A stretch of 6,890 nt of DNA. It comes from an uncultured Dysgonomonas sp. GTDB lineage: Bacteria > Bacteroidota > Bacteroidia > Bacteroidales > Dysgonomonadaceae. Shown piece after piece: positions 1-5,399 of this stretch. A program made the position numbers and the translations under genes. The stretch's first letter is position 1. Each line of letters starts with the position of its first letter. Under the pieces are notes generated by a model. It was given only the letters and a program-made list of their open reading frames with translations, was not told the origin of the DNA and did not search any database. Location: NCBI GenBank assembly GCA_937875275.1, contig CALNCC010000153.1, positions 1 through 6,890 on the forward strand, read 5' to 3'.

Positions 1-67
1 CGTTGGTGATTTCAATTTGTTCATTATCAGGGGCGCGTCTCTTTTTGTAAAATAAAGTGATAATATA

Positions 68-99
68 TTTGTATAAACACACGGATTGTTATATCTTTG
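68..99 (+). promoter_or_regulatory. Bacteroidota-type promoter of the initiator tRNA
   Basis: TTTG at 68-71 (-33 element) and TATCTTTG at 92-99 (-7 element, an exact fit to TAnnTTTG) are separated by 20 bases. This is the spacing and sequence recognised by the primary sigma factor (SigABfr) of Bacteroidota. It places the transcription start a few bases upstream of the tRNA at 111, leaving a very short 5' leader. A second -7-like octamer, TATATTTG, lies at 64-71, with TTTG 16 bases upstream at 44-47. That spacing is short, so the downstream pair is preferred. Confidence 0.82.
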
Positions 100-110
100 T
101 GCTCAGAAAT

Positions 111-182
111 CGCGGGGTGGAGCAGTGGTAGCTCGCCAGGCTCATAACCTGGAGGTCATCGGTTCGAATCCGGTCTCCGCAA
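111..182 (+). tRNA. Initiator tRNA-Met (fMet), anticodon CAT
   Basis: The 72-nt cloverleaf folds completely. The acceptor stem is 111-117 with 175-181, the D arm GAGC/GCTC, the anticodon stem CCAGG/CCTGG around loop CTCATAA (anticodon CAT at 143-145), and the T arm ATCGG/CCGGT with loop TTCGAAT. It is the initiator rather than an elongator because C1 faces A72 without pairing, the feature required for formylation, and because the D stem has the A11:U24 pair of bacterial initiators. The discriminator is A73 at 182. The 3' CCA is not encoded (the DNA continues CAC) and must be added by the CCA enzyme. One oddity: the anticodon stem next to the loop reads A29:U41, G30:C40, G31:C39 instead of three G:C pairs. 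G6 with U67 is a wobble pair. The gene stands alone between its own promoter and terminator. Confidence 0.97.
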
Positions 183-187
183 CACAG

Positions 188-220
188 AAAAAGCAATCTC
201 ATTTGAGGTTGCTTTTTTTT
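188..220 (+). terminator. Rho-independent terminator of the tRNA gene
   Basis: AAGCAATCTCA (191-201) pairs with TGAGGTTGCTT (204-214) through one T:G wobble and a tiny loop. It is flanked by AAA upstream and a T run at 213-220. The hairpin begins a few bases after the tRNA 3' end, so the tRNA is a monocistronic unit separated from the acetyltransferase gene. Confidence 0.9.
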
Positions 221-230
221 GTTATCTTTA
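202..230 (+). promoter_or_regulatory. Possible promoter of the acetyltransferase gene
   Basis: TATCTTTA at 223-230 differs from the Bacteroidota -7 consensus TAnnTTTG only in its last base and lies 28 bases before the ATG at 259. The nearest TTTG (202-205) is 17 bases upstream, shorter than the usual 19-21, and falls inside the tRNA terminator hairpin. The gene needs some promoter here because a terminator precedes it, but this assignment is weak. Confidence 0.3.
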
Positions 231-258
231 TGTCTCGTATTTCTTAATAATTGATACC

Positions 259-891
259 ATGAATGGACCAGACCCTAAATTAATCTATCCGAATGAAAAA
301 ATAAAACAAGTATGTTTTATTAAGAATGTAATCAAAAATCCCAATATCATAGTTGGAGACTATACTTACTATGATGACAAAAATGGAGCGGAAAATTTTG
401 AAGAGCATGTAACCCATCATTATGATTTTATCGGAGACAAACTTATAATTAGTCGATTTTGTGCAATAGGAAGAGGCGTTGAATTTATTATGAATGGAGC
501 AAATCATCAGATGAATGCAATCACCACATATCCTTTCAATATTATGAGTAATGGATGGGAAAGAGTACCTATGTTATTAGAAAACCTACCAATAAAAGGA
601 GATACGGTGTTGGGTAATGATGTATGGATAGGGCAAAATGTTACAATTATGCCCGGAGTGAAGATTGGTAATGGAGCTATTGTTGCTGCTAACTCCGTTG
701 TCGCAAAAGATATTCCGGCTTATCATATTGCTGGTGGTAATCCTATAAAAATTATACGAAAACGGTTTGATGATGAGCTTATCGGTTATCTTCAAAGTTT
801 AAAATGGTGGAATTGGTCCCCTGAAAAAATAACAGCTAATTTAGAAATTTTACTCAGTTCTGACTTAGACAGAATTAAACAAATTGAATAG
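259..891 (+). CDS. Vat-type hexapeptide-repeat acetyltransferase (streptogramin A / xenobiotic acetyltransferase family)
   Basis: A 210-residue cytoplasmic enzyme expected to work as a trimer and transfer acetyl from acetyl-CoA to a hydroxyl group of a drug or other small molecule. Family signatures run along its full length: the N-terminal GPDPKLIYP, VGDYTYYDDKNG (32-43), MNGANHQM (78-85) with the likely catalytic His83, TYPFN (90-94), LPIKGDT (110-116), the left-handed beta-helix repeats from GNDVWIGQ (119-126) to GAIVAANSVV (139-148), AGGNP (158-162) and KWWNW (182-186). This pattern matches Vat proteins (VatA/VatD-like) more closely than CatB chloramphenicol acetyltransferases, and the length is typical of the Vat group. 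The ATG at 259 gives the family's usual N-terminus; no Shine-Dalgarno is visible. The gene is AT-richer than the minus-strand genes and has its own terminator. Family membership is well supported; streptogramin A as the real substrate is inference, because many chromosomal homologues have unknown substrates. Confidence 0.93.
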   Translation: MNGPDPKLIYPNEKIKQVCFIKNVIKNPNIIVGDYTYYDDKNGAENFEEHVTHHYDFIGDKLIISRFCAIGRGVEFIMNGANHQMNAITTYPFNIMSNGWERVPMLLENLPIKGDTVLGNDVWIGQNVTIMPGVKIGNGAIVAANSVVAKDIPAYHIAGGNPIKIIRKRFDDELIGYLQSLKWWNWSPEKITANLEILLSSDLDRIKQIE

Positions 892-956
892 ATTGTTTAA
901 TTTCTTTCCAATTCTCAATAAAATCGTTCGATAATTAGATAGAGTATTCAACTGAG

Positions 957-986
957 AAAGAATCGCTAAAAAGTGATTCTTTTTTT
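957..986 (+). terminator. Rho-independent terminator of the acetyltransferase gene
   Basis: AGAATCGCT (959-967) pairs with AGTGATTCT (972-980) around an AAAA loop, with one G:T wobble. The stem is extended by A:T pairs at its base and followed by a T run to 986. It lies 65 bases after the stop codon. The segment between the stop and this hairpin shows nothing recognisable. Confidence 0.87.
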
Positions 987-992
987 AGAAAC

Positions 993-1026
993 TTTGTTCT
1001 TAGGATAATTGTTCTATTTATATCTA
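993..1026 (+). promoter_or_regulatory. Possible promoter of the DUF1398 gene
   Basis: TTTG at 993-996 is followed by two poor -7 candidates, TATTTATA at 1015-1022 (18-base spacer) and TATATCTA at 1019-1026 (22-base spacer). A promoter is expected because a strong terminator ends at 986 and the gene starts at 1047, but neither octamer fits TAnnTTTG well. Confidence 0.3.
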
Positions 1027-1046
1027 AGCAATAACAATTAAAGATT

Positions 1047-1436
1047 ATGTTTACATTAGATCAAATAAATGAAGCGCATTCTAAGGTGCGAAGTGGAGCT
1101 GATTTTCCACAATATATAAAAGATTTACTTTCACTTGGGGTCTTGAAATACAGCATTTGTGTTTGCGACGGGCATGCCGAATACATAGGCAAAGAAGATT
1201 ACTCTATTCATTCTAAAGCAGAATATCCAATTTTGCACATCGCATCTGAAATAGATAGTGGCAATTTTAAATATCATTTGAAAGCCCATCAACAAGGCGA
1301 AACGGATTATCTGACTTTTTGCAGAAATTCAGCAGAAGCCGGAGTCAATAAATGGACAGTGGATATACTTGCCAAAACATGTACTTATTATGATAGATCA
1401 GGTAATCTTGTTCTTGAAGAGAAAATTCCGATCTAA
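1047..1436 (+). CDS. DUF1398 family protein, YbcV-like
   Basis: A 129-residue soluble protein without signal peptide or membrane segments. It shows the DUF1398 pattern from end to end: VRSGADFPQYI (14-24), LGVLKYSI (30-37), a central segment, then HQQGETDYLTFC (81-92), NKWTVD (101-106) and CTYYDRSGN (112-120). Escherichia coli YbcV, encoded in the cryptic prophage DLP12, belongs to this family. No biochemical role is established, so none is assigned. The length is full for the family. The ATG at 1047 is favoured because translation from it begins with the usual helix preceding the SGADFP motif; only a weak purine stretch precedes it. The gene is AT-rich like the acetyltransferase gene upstream, but terminators on both sides make it a separate unit. 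Confidence 0.9.
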   Translation: MFTLDQINEAHSKVRSGADFPQYIKDLLSLGVLKYSICVCDGHAEYIGKEDYSIHSKAEYPILHIASEIDSGNFKYHLKAHQQGETDYLTFCRNSAEAGVNKWTVDILAKTCTYYDRSGNLVLEEKIPI

Positions 1437-1456
1437 AAATTACGCTAAAATAAAGT

Positions 1457-1486
1457 AAGCCATCTGAGAAATCAGGTGGTTTTTTT
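1457..1486 (+). terminator. Terminator of the DUF1398 gene, between convergent genes
   Basis: CCATCTGA (1460-1467) and TCAGGTGG (1472-1479) form a stem with one T:G wobble, closed by a GAAA tetraloop. A T run follows at 1480-1486. Read on the minus strand, the same hairpin is followed by a looser T-rich stretch (CTTACTTTATTTT), so it may also end the converging DUF2461 transcript, less efficiently. Confidence 0.87.
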
Positions 1487-1508
1487 AGTGCTGACTGTTG
1501 CCACACAA

Positions 1509-2198
1509 TTATATATCCGCGGCTTCTTTCATAAAGTTGTATAGCCACTCCAAGGCCTCGAAATCTTTTCTGATGATCTCTGCAAAGTCAGCAGAAAACA
1601 ACTCTTTTCCTATTGGCGAAGTCTTGCCTACCCATATCCCTTTGCGTTGTACCCATGGCTGAAAATATTCGGGCAGATCATTTGCAATAGGGCGTTTGTA
1701 TTCTTCTCCTCCTACGGAATATCCTCTGTCTAAGACAATCTCTTGTGTGATACGCTGAAATTCGTCAGGCGTATAGCTTATCTCGTCCCGAAAGGCATCC
1801 ATGACCTTTCTCTTCGGTTGGAATAGCCCCATGCCTAAGGCGTAACTATCTCCGGTAAGTTCCATGAAATAGCCGGGATAGTCTTTCCAGTCGTCTCGCG
1901 AAAGTGGTATCTGAAAGGTAAACCACATTGCCGTTTTGTACGGATCTTTATTTTTCGAAAAACGTACATCTCTGTATATACGCGAAACGGCACGATGAGG
2001 GCGAAGCTCGAATGCCGGGTCTATATTGTGCATGGCCGGCGAAAGTGTGGCTACCAAAGCCTTCAACGGTTCGGCTATTTCTTTGTCATAGACGTGCTTG
2101 TGCTCGTCAAACCATTCTTTGTAGTTGTTTTCTTTCAGATCGTTGAAGAACTGGATCGCTTCGGGTGTGAAGCCGTTGAATTTTATTGTCTTAGCCAT
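1509..2198 (-). CDS. DUF2461 / TIGR02453 family protein
   Basis: A 229-residue soluble protein of the widespread DUF2461 family (TIGR02453), whose biochemical function is not established. Recognisable family blocks are the N-terminal FNGFTPEAIQFF (7-18), NNYKEWFDEHK (24-34), the signature SRIYRDVRFSKNKDPYKT (72-89), YPGYFMEL (107-114) and GMGLFQPKR (122-130). Length and both ends agree with the family. There is no signal peptide or membrane segment. The ATG at 2198 gives the expected start just before the conserved FNGFTPE. The gene lies 73 bases downstream of glmM on the same strand, but a hairpin terminator intervenes and no good promoter is visible, so it may depend on read-through or a weak promoter. 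It converges on the DUF1398 gene. Confidence 0.93.
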   Translation of the reverse strand: MAKTIKFNGFTPEAIQFFNDLKENNYKEWFDEHKHVYDKEIAEPLKALVATLSPAMHNIDPAFELRPHRAVSRIYRDVRFSKNKDPYKTAMWFTFQIPLSRDDWKDYPGYFMELTGDSYALGMGLFQPKRKVMDAFRDEISYTPDEFQRITQEIVLDRGYSVGGEEYKRPIANDLPEYFQPWVQRKGIWVGKTSPIGKELFSADFAEIIRKDFEALEWLYNFMKEAADI

Positions 2199-2220
2199 GG
2201 TGATCGTTCTTTTTTAAACT

Positions 2221-2252
2221 AAAAATGGATAGCTTTATTCGAGGCTATCCAT
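2221..2252 (-). terminator. Rho-independent terminator after glmM
   Basis: On the minus strand a perfect 9-bp stem, ATGGATAGC / GCTATCCAT (2244-2252 with 2225-2233), encloses a 10-base loop and is followed by a run of five T (2225-2221). It lies about 20 bases after the glmM stop codon and probably ends the comEC-to-glmM transcript. The short T run suggests it may be leaky, allowing some expression of the DUF2461 gene downstream. Confidence 0.75.
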
Positions 2253-2271
2253 CTTCTATTTGTTTTTTTTC

Positions 2272-3657
2272 TTATTTTGCCAATTGCTTGATGACAGCCA
2301 TTACTTCTCCGCCTATATCTTCGGCTTCCTTCATCGTGTGAGCCTCAGAATATACACGAATGATGGGCTCGGTATTCGATTTGCGCAGATGAACCCATTT
2401 GTCGGGAAAATCAATCTTGACACCATCAATATCCGTAATGTCGTATTGTGAATATTTTTCCTTTACAGCATCGAGGATGGCATCAACATCTATGCGAGGT
2501 GTGAGTTCAACCTTTTGCTTGGCTATATAATATTGAGGGTAAGTTGCACGCAACTCGCCGACCGTCTTTTTCTCTTTAGCCAAGTGTGTGAGGAATAAAG
2601 CAATACCAACCAAAGCATCGCGGCCGTAGTGGTTGGCAGGATATATGATTCCGCCGTTTCCTTCTCCGCCGATGATGGCATTCGTTGCTTTCATCTTGTC
2701 CACAACATTGACCTCGCCAACAGCCGCAGCGGTATATTTACAGCCATATTTTTCTGTAACATCACGCAATGCCCGGCTCGAGCTGAGGTTCGAAACCGTA
2801 TTTCCCGGTGTGTGCTTGAGTATATAGTCGGCTACGGCAACTAACGTATATTCCTCGCCAAACATTCCGCCGTTCTCATCCACAATAGCCAAACGATCTA
2901 CATCGGGGTCTACAACAAAGCCTACGGTCGAACTTGTTGTTTTCATCAAAGTAGAGATGTCCGTCAGGTTCTCTGGAAGAGGTTCCGGATTGTGAGGGAA
3001 TTTTCCGTCAGGGGTACAGTATAGTTCATTGATCTTTGTTACGCCCAATGCTCGTAATAACTTGGGGATAACGATTCCTCCGACCGAATTGACGCAGTCT
3101 ATCGCAACTTCGAAATTTGCATCTCTGATTGCGTCTACATCAACCAAATCGAGGTTGAGAACCGATTCGATATGTTTGTCGGTATAGTCAGCCTGAGTTT
3201 CTTTGCCTAAATGGTCTACATCCACAAACTCGAAACTCTCATCTTCTGCAATATTCAAGATAGTTGCACCTTCGGCAGCATTCAGAAATTCCCCTTTTTC
3301 GTTAAGCAATTTCAGAGCGTTCCATTGCTTGGGATTGTGGCTGGCTGTGAGGATTATTCCTCCGCAAGCCTTTTCCATAGCCACCGCTTTTTCTGTGGTC
3401 GGGGTTGTTGCAAGTCCGATGTTGACAACATCGAATCCAACACCCATCAGCGTGCCTATAATCAGATGCTCAACCATCTTGCCCGAAATGCGCGCATCGC
3501 GCCCAACAACTATTTTGTTGGAGTCAACCTTTCTGTTTTGTTTTATGAATGTACCATAGGCTGCCGCAAACTTTACGGCATCTACCGGCGTGAGGCTGTC
3601 GCCTACACTTCCACCGATGGTTCCCCTGATACCGGAGATCGATTTTATTAAAGTCAT
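2272..3657 (-). CDS. glmM: Phosphoglucosamine mutase, archaeal-type GlmM
   Basis: A 461-residue cytoplasmic member of the alpha-D-phosphohexomutase superfamily. It should convert glucosamine-6-phosphate to glucosamine-1-phosphate, the step before UDP-GlcNAc needed for peptidoglycan and LPS. The four landmarks are present: TASHNP (104-109) with the phosphorylated Ser106; the metal loop DPDVDR (250-255); the sugar-binding loop GGEGNGG (330-336); and the phosphate-binding loop RKSNTEPIIR (425-434). The N-terminal SISGIRGTIGG (6-16) is also typical. The GGEGNGG loop resembles archaeal-type GlmM (TIGR03990) rather than the GGEQSGH loop of E. coli-type GlmM, so mutase activity on other hexose phosphates is possible. 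The gene begins 19 bases after the lipoprotein gene with no visible terminator or promoter, so it is co-transcribed with it. No Shine-Dalgarno is visible, as usual for this phylum. Confidence 0.93.
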   Translation of the reverse strand: MTLIKSISGIRGTIGGSVGDSLTPVDAVKFAAAYGTFIKQNRKVDSNKIVVGRDARISGKMVEHLIIGTLMGVGFDVVNIGLATTPTTEKAVAMEKACGGIILTASHNPKQWNALKLLNEKGEFLNAAEGATILNIAEDESFEFVDVDHLGKETQADYTDKHIESVLNLDLVDVDAIRDANFEVAIDCVNSVGGIVIPKLLRALGVTKINELYCTPDGKFPHNPEPLPENLTDISTLMKTTSSTVGFVVDPDVDRLAIVDENGGMFGEEYTLVAVADYILKHTPGNTVSNLSSSRALRDVTEKYGCKYTAAAVGEVNVVDKMKATNAIIGGEGNGGIIYPANHYGRDALVGIALFLTHLAKEKKTVGELRATYPQYYIAKQKVELTPRIDVDAILDAVKEKYSQYDITDIDGVKIDFPDKWVHLRKSNTEPIIRVYSEAHTMKEAEDIGGEVMAVIKQLAK

Positions 3658-3676
3658 AGATATAGAAATCTATTGT

Positions 3677-4297
3677 TTATATGAATATGTATTTCAGTCT
3701 TTTGTAGAAATATGGCACGTAAGTCGAGTTCATTTGCACATACGATCCGCAAGTGAAAGGAACGATTAGACTCACTTCGCCTCCGTTGCCTATGCCATAA
3801 TCTAATGGTCTCATAGCACCCGGCGACAAATAGAAATATTTGAAGTAGTTAGATGACGGAATGTTGTCGCTGCTCGAAAACGGCTGACTGTATGTTCCAT
3901 TCAGTCCCATGTAGCGAGTGTTTAGCGGATACACAGCATAATCTTGGGTATCGTTGGTCCAATAGAGCCCTATTGTATCCATCTCGGCAATATTCAGCAC
4001 TTCGTAGAATTTCATACTTACCTCTGTTTTGTTCAGGATGGGCAATTCGCTTCTGTCTCCCCACTTGATAACTCTGAAACATACGCCTGTTTGAGGATCG
4101 TTGTAATACACGTTTTCGGGGAAGATGCTGTCTTTCGGGAACACATTTGTGATTGTTATGTTCCTATCGTTCGTAAAGCGATTGATAGCTTTTGTTTGAG
4201 CTTTTAGTTGATCAGCGTATGACTCTGTTTTATCACATGAGAAAAATATAGCAGTGAGGCTGAATAACGCAGCGATAAATAATACTGTTCTTTTCAT
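3677..4297 (-). CDS. DUF4827 family lipoprotein, degenerate FKBP-like
   Basis: A 206-residue protein with a lipoprotein signal peptide: KR at 2-3, a hydrophobic core at 4-19 and FFSC with the lipidated Cys21. The bulky residues before the cysteine are acceptable in Bacteroidota. It should be exported and anchored by lipid in the envelope. The mature part agrees with DUF4827 proteins of Bacteroidales, which I recall beside glmM. Residues 90-206 follow the order of FKBP-type prolyl isomerases: a strand KTEVSMKFYEV (90-100), LSPGAMRPLDYGIGNGGEV (157-175) where FKBPs have the turn before their gatekeeper helix, SLIVPFTCGS (176-185), and the final VPYFYKRLKYIF (194-205). The FKBP likeness is my reading by eye. 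The active-site aromatic pattern is not clearly kept, so enzymatic activity is doubtful. It lies 26 bases after the DHH gene and 19 before glmM, within the operon. Confidence 0.87.
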   Translation of the reverse strand: MKRTVLFIAALFSLTAIFFSCDKTESYADQLKAQTKAINRFTNDRNITITNVFPKDSIFPENVYYNDPQTGVCFRVIKWGDRSELPILNKTEVSMKFYEVLNIAEMDTIGLYWTNDTQDYAVYPLNTRYMGLNGTYSQPFSSSDNIPSSNYFKYFYLSPGAMRPLDYGIGNGGEVSLIVPFTCGSYVQMNSTYVPYFYKRLKYIFI

Positions 4298-4323
4298 TTA
4301 ATATCTTTAATATTTACGTTTTC

Positions 4324-5355
4324 TTATTTCTTTTTCAATAGTGGAGCATAGGTCGGAAGCGATTTCTCGAACAGAGAGATGGCTTCGTCCAGTGTTCCTC
4401 TAAATTCGCCTCCGGCTGCATTGCGGTGTCCTCCTCCGTTGTAGCACTCCGATGCAAATCTGTTGGCAGGGAAATCCCCTTGTGATCGAAACGAAATTTT
4501 CACTAAATCATTGTCTTCACGTATGAAAACAGCGAAAATAATTTCTTCGATATTCAGCGGAATATTGGCGAAACCTTCCGTGTCGCCTTTCTGGGCATTG
4601 AATCGTCGTTGATCTTCTATGCTGAGCCACACCAATGCCGTTTTGTATTCCTTATATATCTTCATTCGCTCGAAAAGCGTAAAACCAAGCATGCGGTATC
4701 TGTCTTCGCTATAACTGTTATACACTTTCGAGTATATTTGATCTTTGTTGATGCCTTTTTTCAACAATTCGCCGATGATGTAATATATCTGTGCATCGTT
4801 TGAGTTGTATGTGAATGCTCCGGTATCGGTCATCATTCCCATATAGAGGGCTTCGGCACTGTTCCGGGTCATCGTTTCATAGTCTCCCAATCGGCATATT
4901 AGGCGAAATATGAGTTCGCTGGTTGATGATACTTCGGGATGAGAGATGACAACATCACAAAAGTCGGAAGGCTCGGGATGATGATCTATCAGCACTTTTT
5001 TCGCTTTCGCATTTTCTATCAACGGTGCGATGCCTAAAGTTCGTTTCGGTATGTTGAAATCGAGACAAAAAATAAGGTCGGCTTCGTCGAATAGCTTTTG
5101 TGCAAATTCTGGATATTTCTCGTGAATAAGAATATCTTTCGCTCCGTCAACCCATTTCAGAAATGCCGGAAATTCGTTCGGCACTACTACCGTAACATCG
5201 TTTCCCTGTTCTGATAAATAGTGGTACAATCCTAAGGAAGAGCCAATCGCATCGCCATCGGGAGAAACATGTGTCGTAATCACGATTTTGTTCGATTGGT
5301 TCAGTAGTTCCTCTACTTTAGAGATATTTTGGCTTCGAATTATTTTGGAGATCAT
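4324..5355 (-). CDS. DHH/DHHA1 phosphoesterase, NrnA-like oligoribonuclease / pAp phosphatase
   Basis: A 343-residue cytoplasmic enzyme of the NrnA type, which in characterised relatives degrades RNA oligomers of a few nucleotides and dephosphorylates 3'-phosphoadenosine 5'-phosphate using Mn2+. The DHH domain has THVSPDGDAIGS (28-39), the metal-site Asp99 in CLDF, IDHHPEPSD (123-131) and MTDTGAF (175-181). The C-terminal DHHA1 domain ends with substrate-binding GGGHRNAAGG (307-316). All expected metal ligands are present and the length is normal. The ATG at 5355 is chosen because it gives the usual beginning of about 20 residues before the first strand. The frame is also open upstream to a TTG at 5394 (13 more residues), which I consider less likely. 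It follows comEC by 44 bases and precedes the lipoprotein gene by 26. The exact split between nanoRNase and pAp activities cannot be told from sequence. Confidence 0.93.
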   Translation of the reverse strand: MISKIIRSQNISKVEELLNQSNKIVITTHVSPDGDAIGSSLGLYHYLSEQGNDVTVVVPNEFPAFLKWVDGAKDILIHEKYPEFAQKLFDEADLIFCLDFNIPKRTLGIAPLIENAKAKKVLIDHHPEPSDFCDVVISHPEVSSTSELIFRLICRLGDYETMTRNSAEALYMGMMTDTGAFTYNSNDAQIYYIIGELLKKGINKDQIYSKVYNSYSEDRYRMLGFTLFERMKIYKEYKTALVWLSIEDQRRFNAQKGDTEGFANIPLNIEEIIFAVFIREDNDLVKISFRSQGDFPANRFASECYNGGGHRNAAGGEFRGTLDEAISLFEKSLPTYAPLLKKK

Positions 5356-5399
5356 CGATTGTCGTATTCTATTATAATTTGTATCGGAGGACAAAAATA

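Noticed and set aside
1..60. Possible gene ends at the left edge: a plus-strand frame open from 2 to a TAA at 53-55, and a minus-strand ATG at 24-22 beginning MNKLKSPT and running off the edge.
   Set aside because: Both are under 20 codons inside the window, they contradict each other, and neither shows a recognisable motif or promoter. Positions 1-60 are left unassigned.
111..182. tRNA 3' end as an integration attachment site for an island.
   Set aside because: No second copy of the tRNA 3' end was found by eye in the window, and there is no integrase or excisionase gene. The island could extend beyond the left edge, but nothing here proves it.
2199..2271. Promoter for the DUF2461 gene within the glmM-DUF2461 gap (TAGTTTAA on the minus strand).
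   Set aside because: The octamer lacks the final TG and there is no TTTG at the right distance; the gap is mostly occupied by the terminator hairpin.
3203..3651. Two plus-strand open frames (118 and 146 codons) antisense to glmM.
   Set aside because: The minus-strand frame carries all GlmM catalytic motifs; the antisense frames show no family features and are shadows.
3660..3676. Small inverted repeat ATAGA-AA-TCTAT between the lipoprotein gene and glmM.
   Set aside because: A five-bp AT-rich stem with a two-base loop and no T run is expected by chance and is too weak for a terminator or regulatory hairpin.
5356..5399. Internal promoter before the DHH phosphoesterase gene (TTTTTG with TAGAATAC 20 bases later on the minus strand).
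   Set aside because: The -7 candidate shares only TA and one further base with TAnnTTTG; the short gap and lack of a terminator favour co-transcription with comEC.
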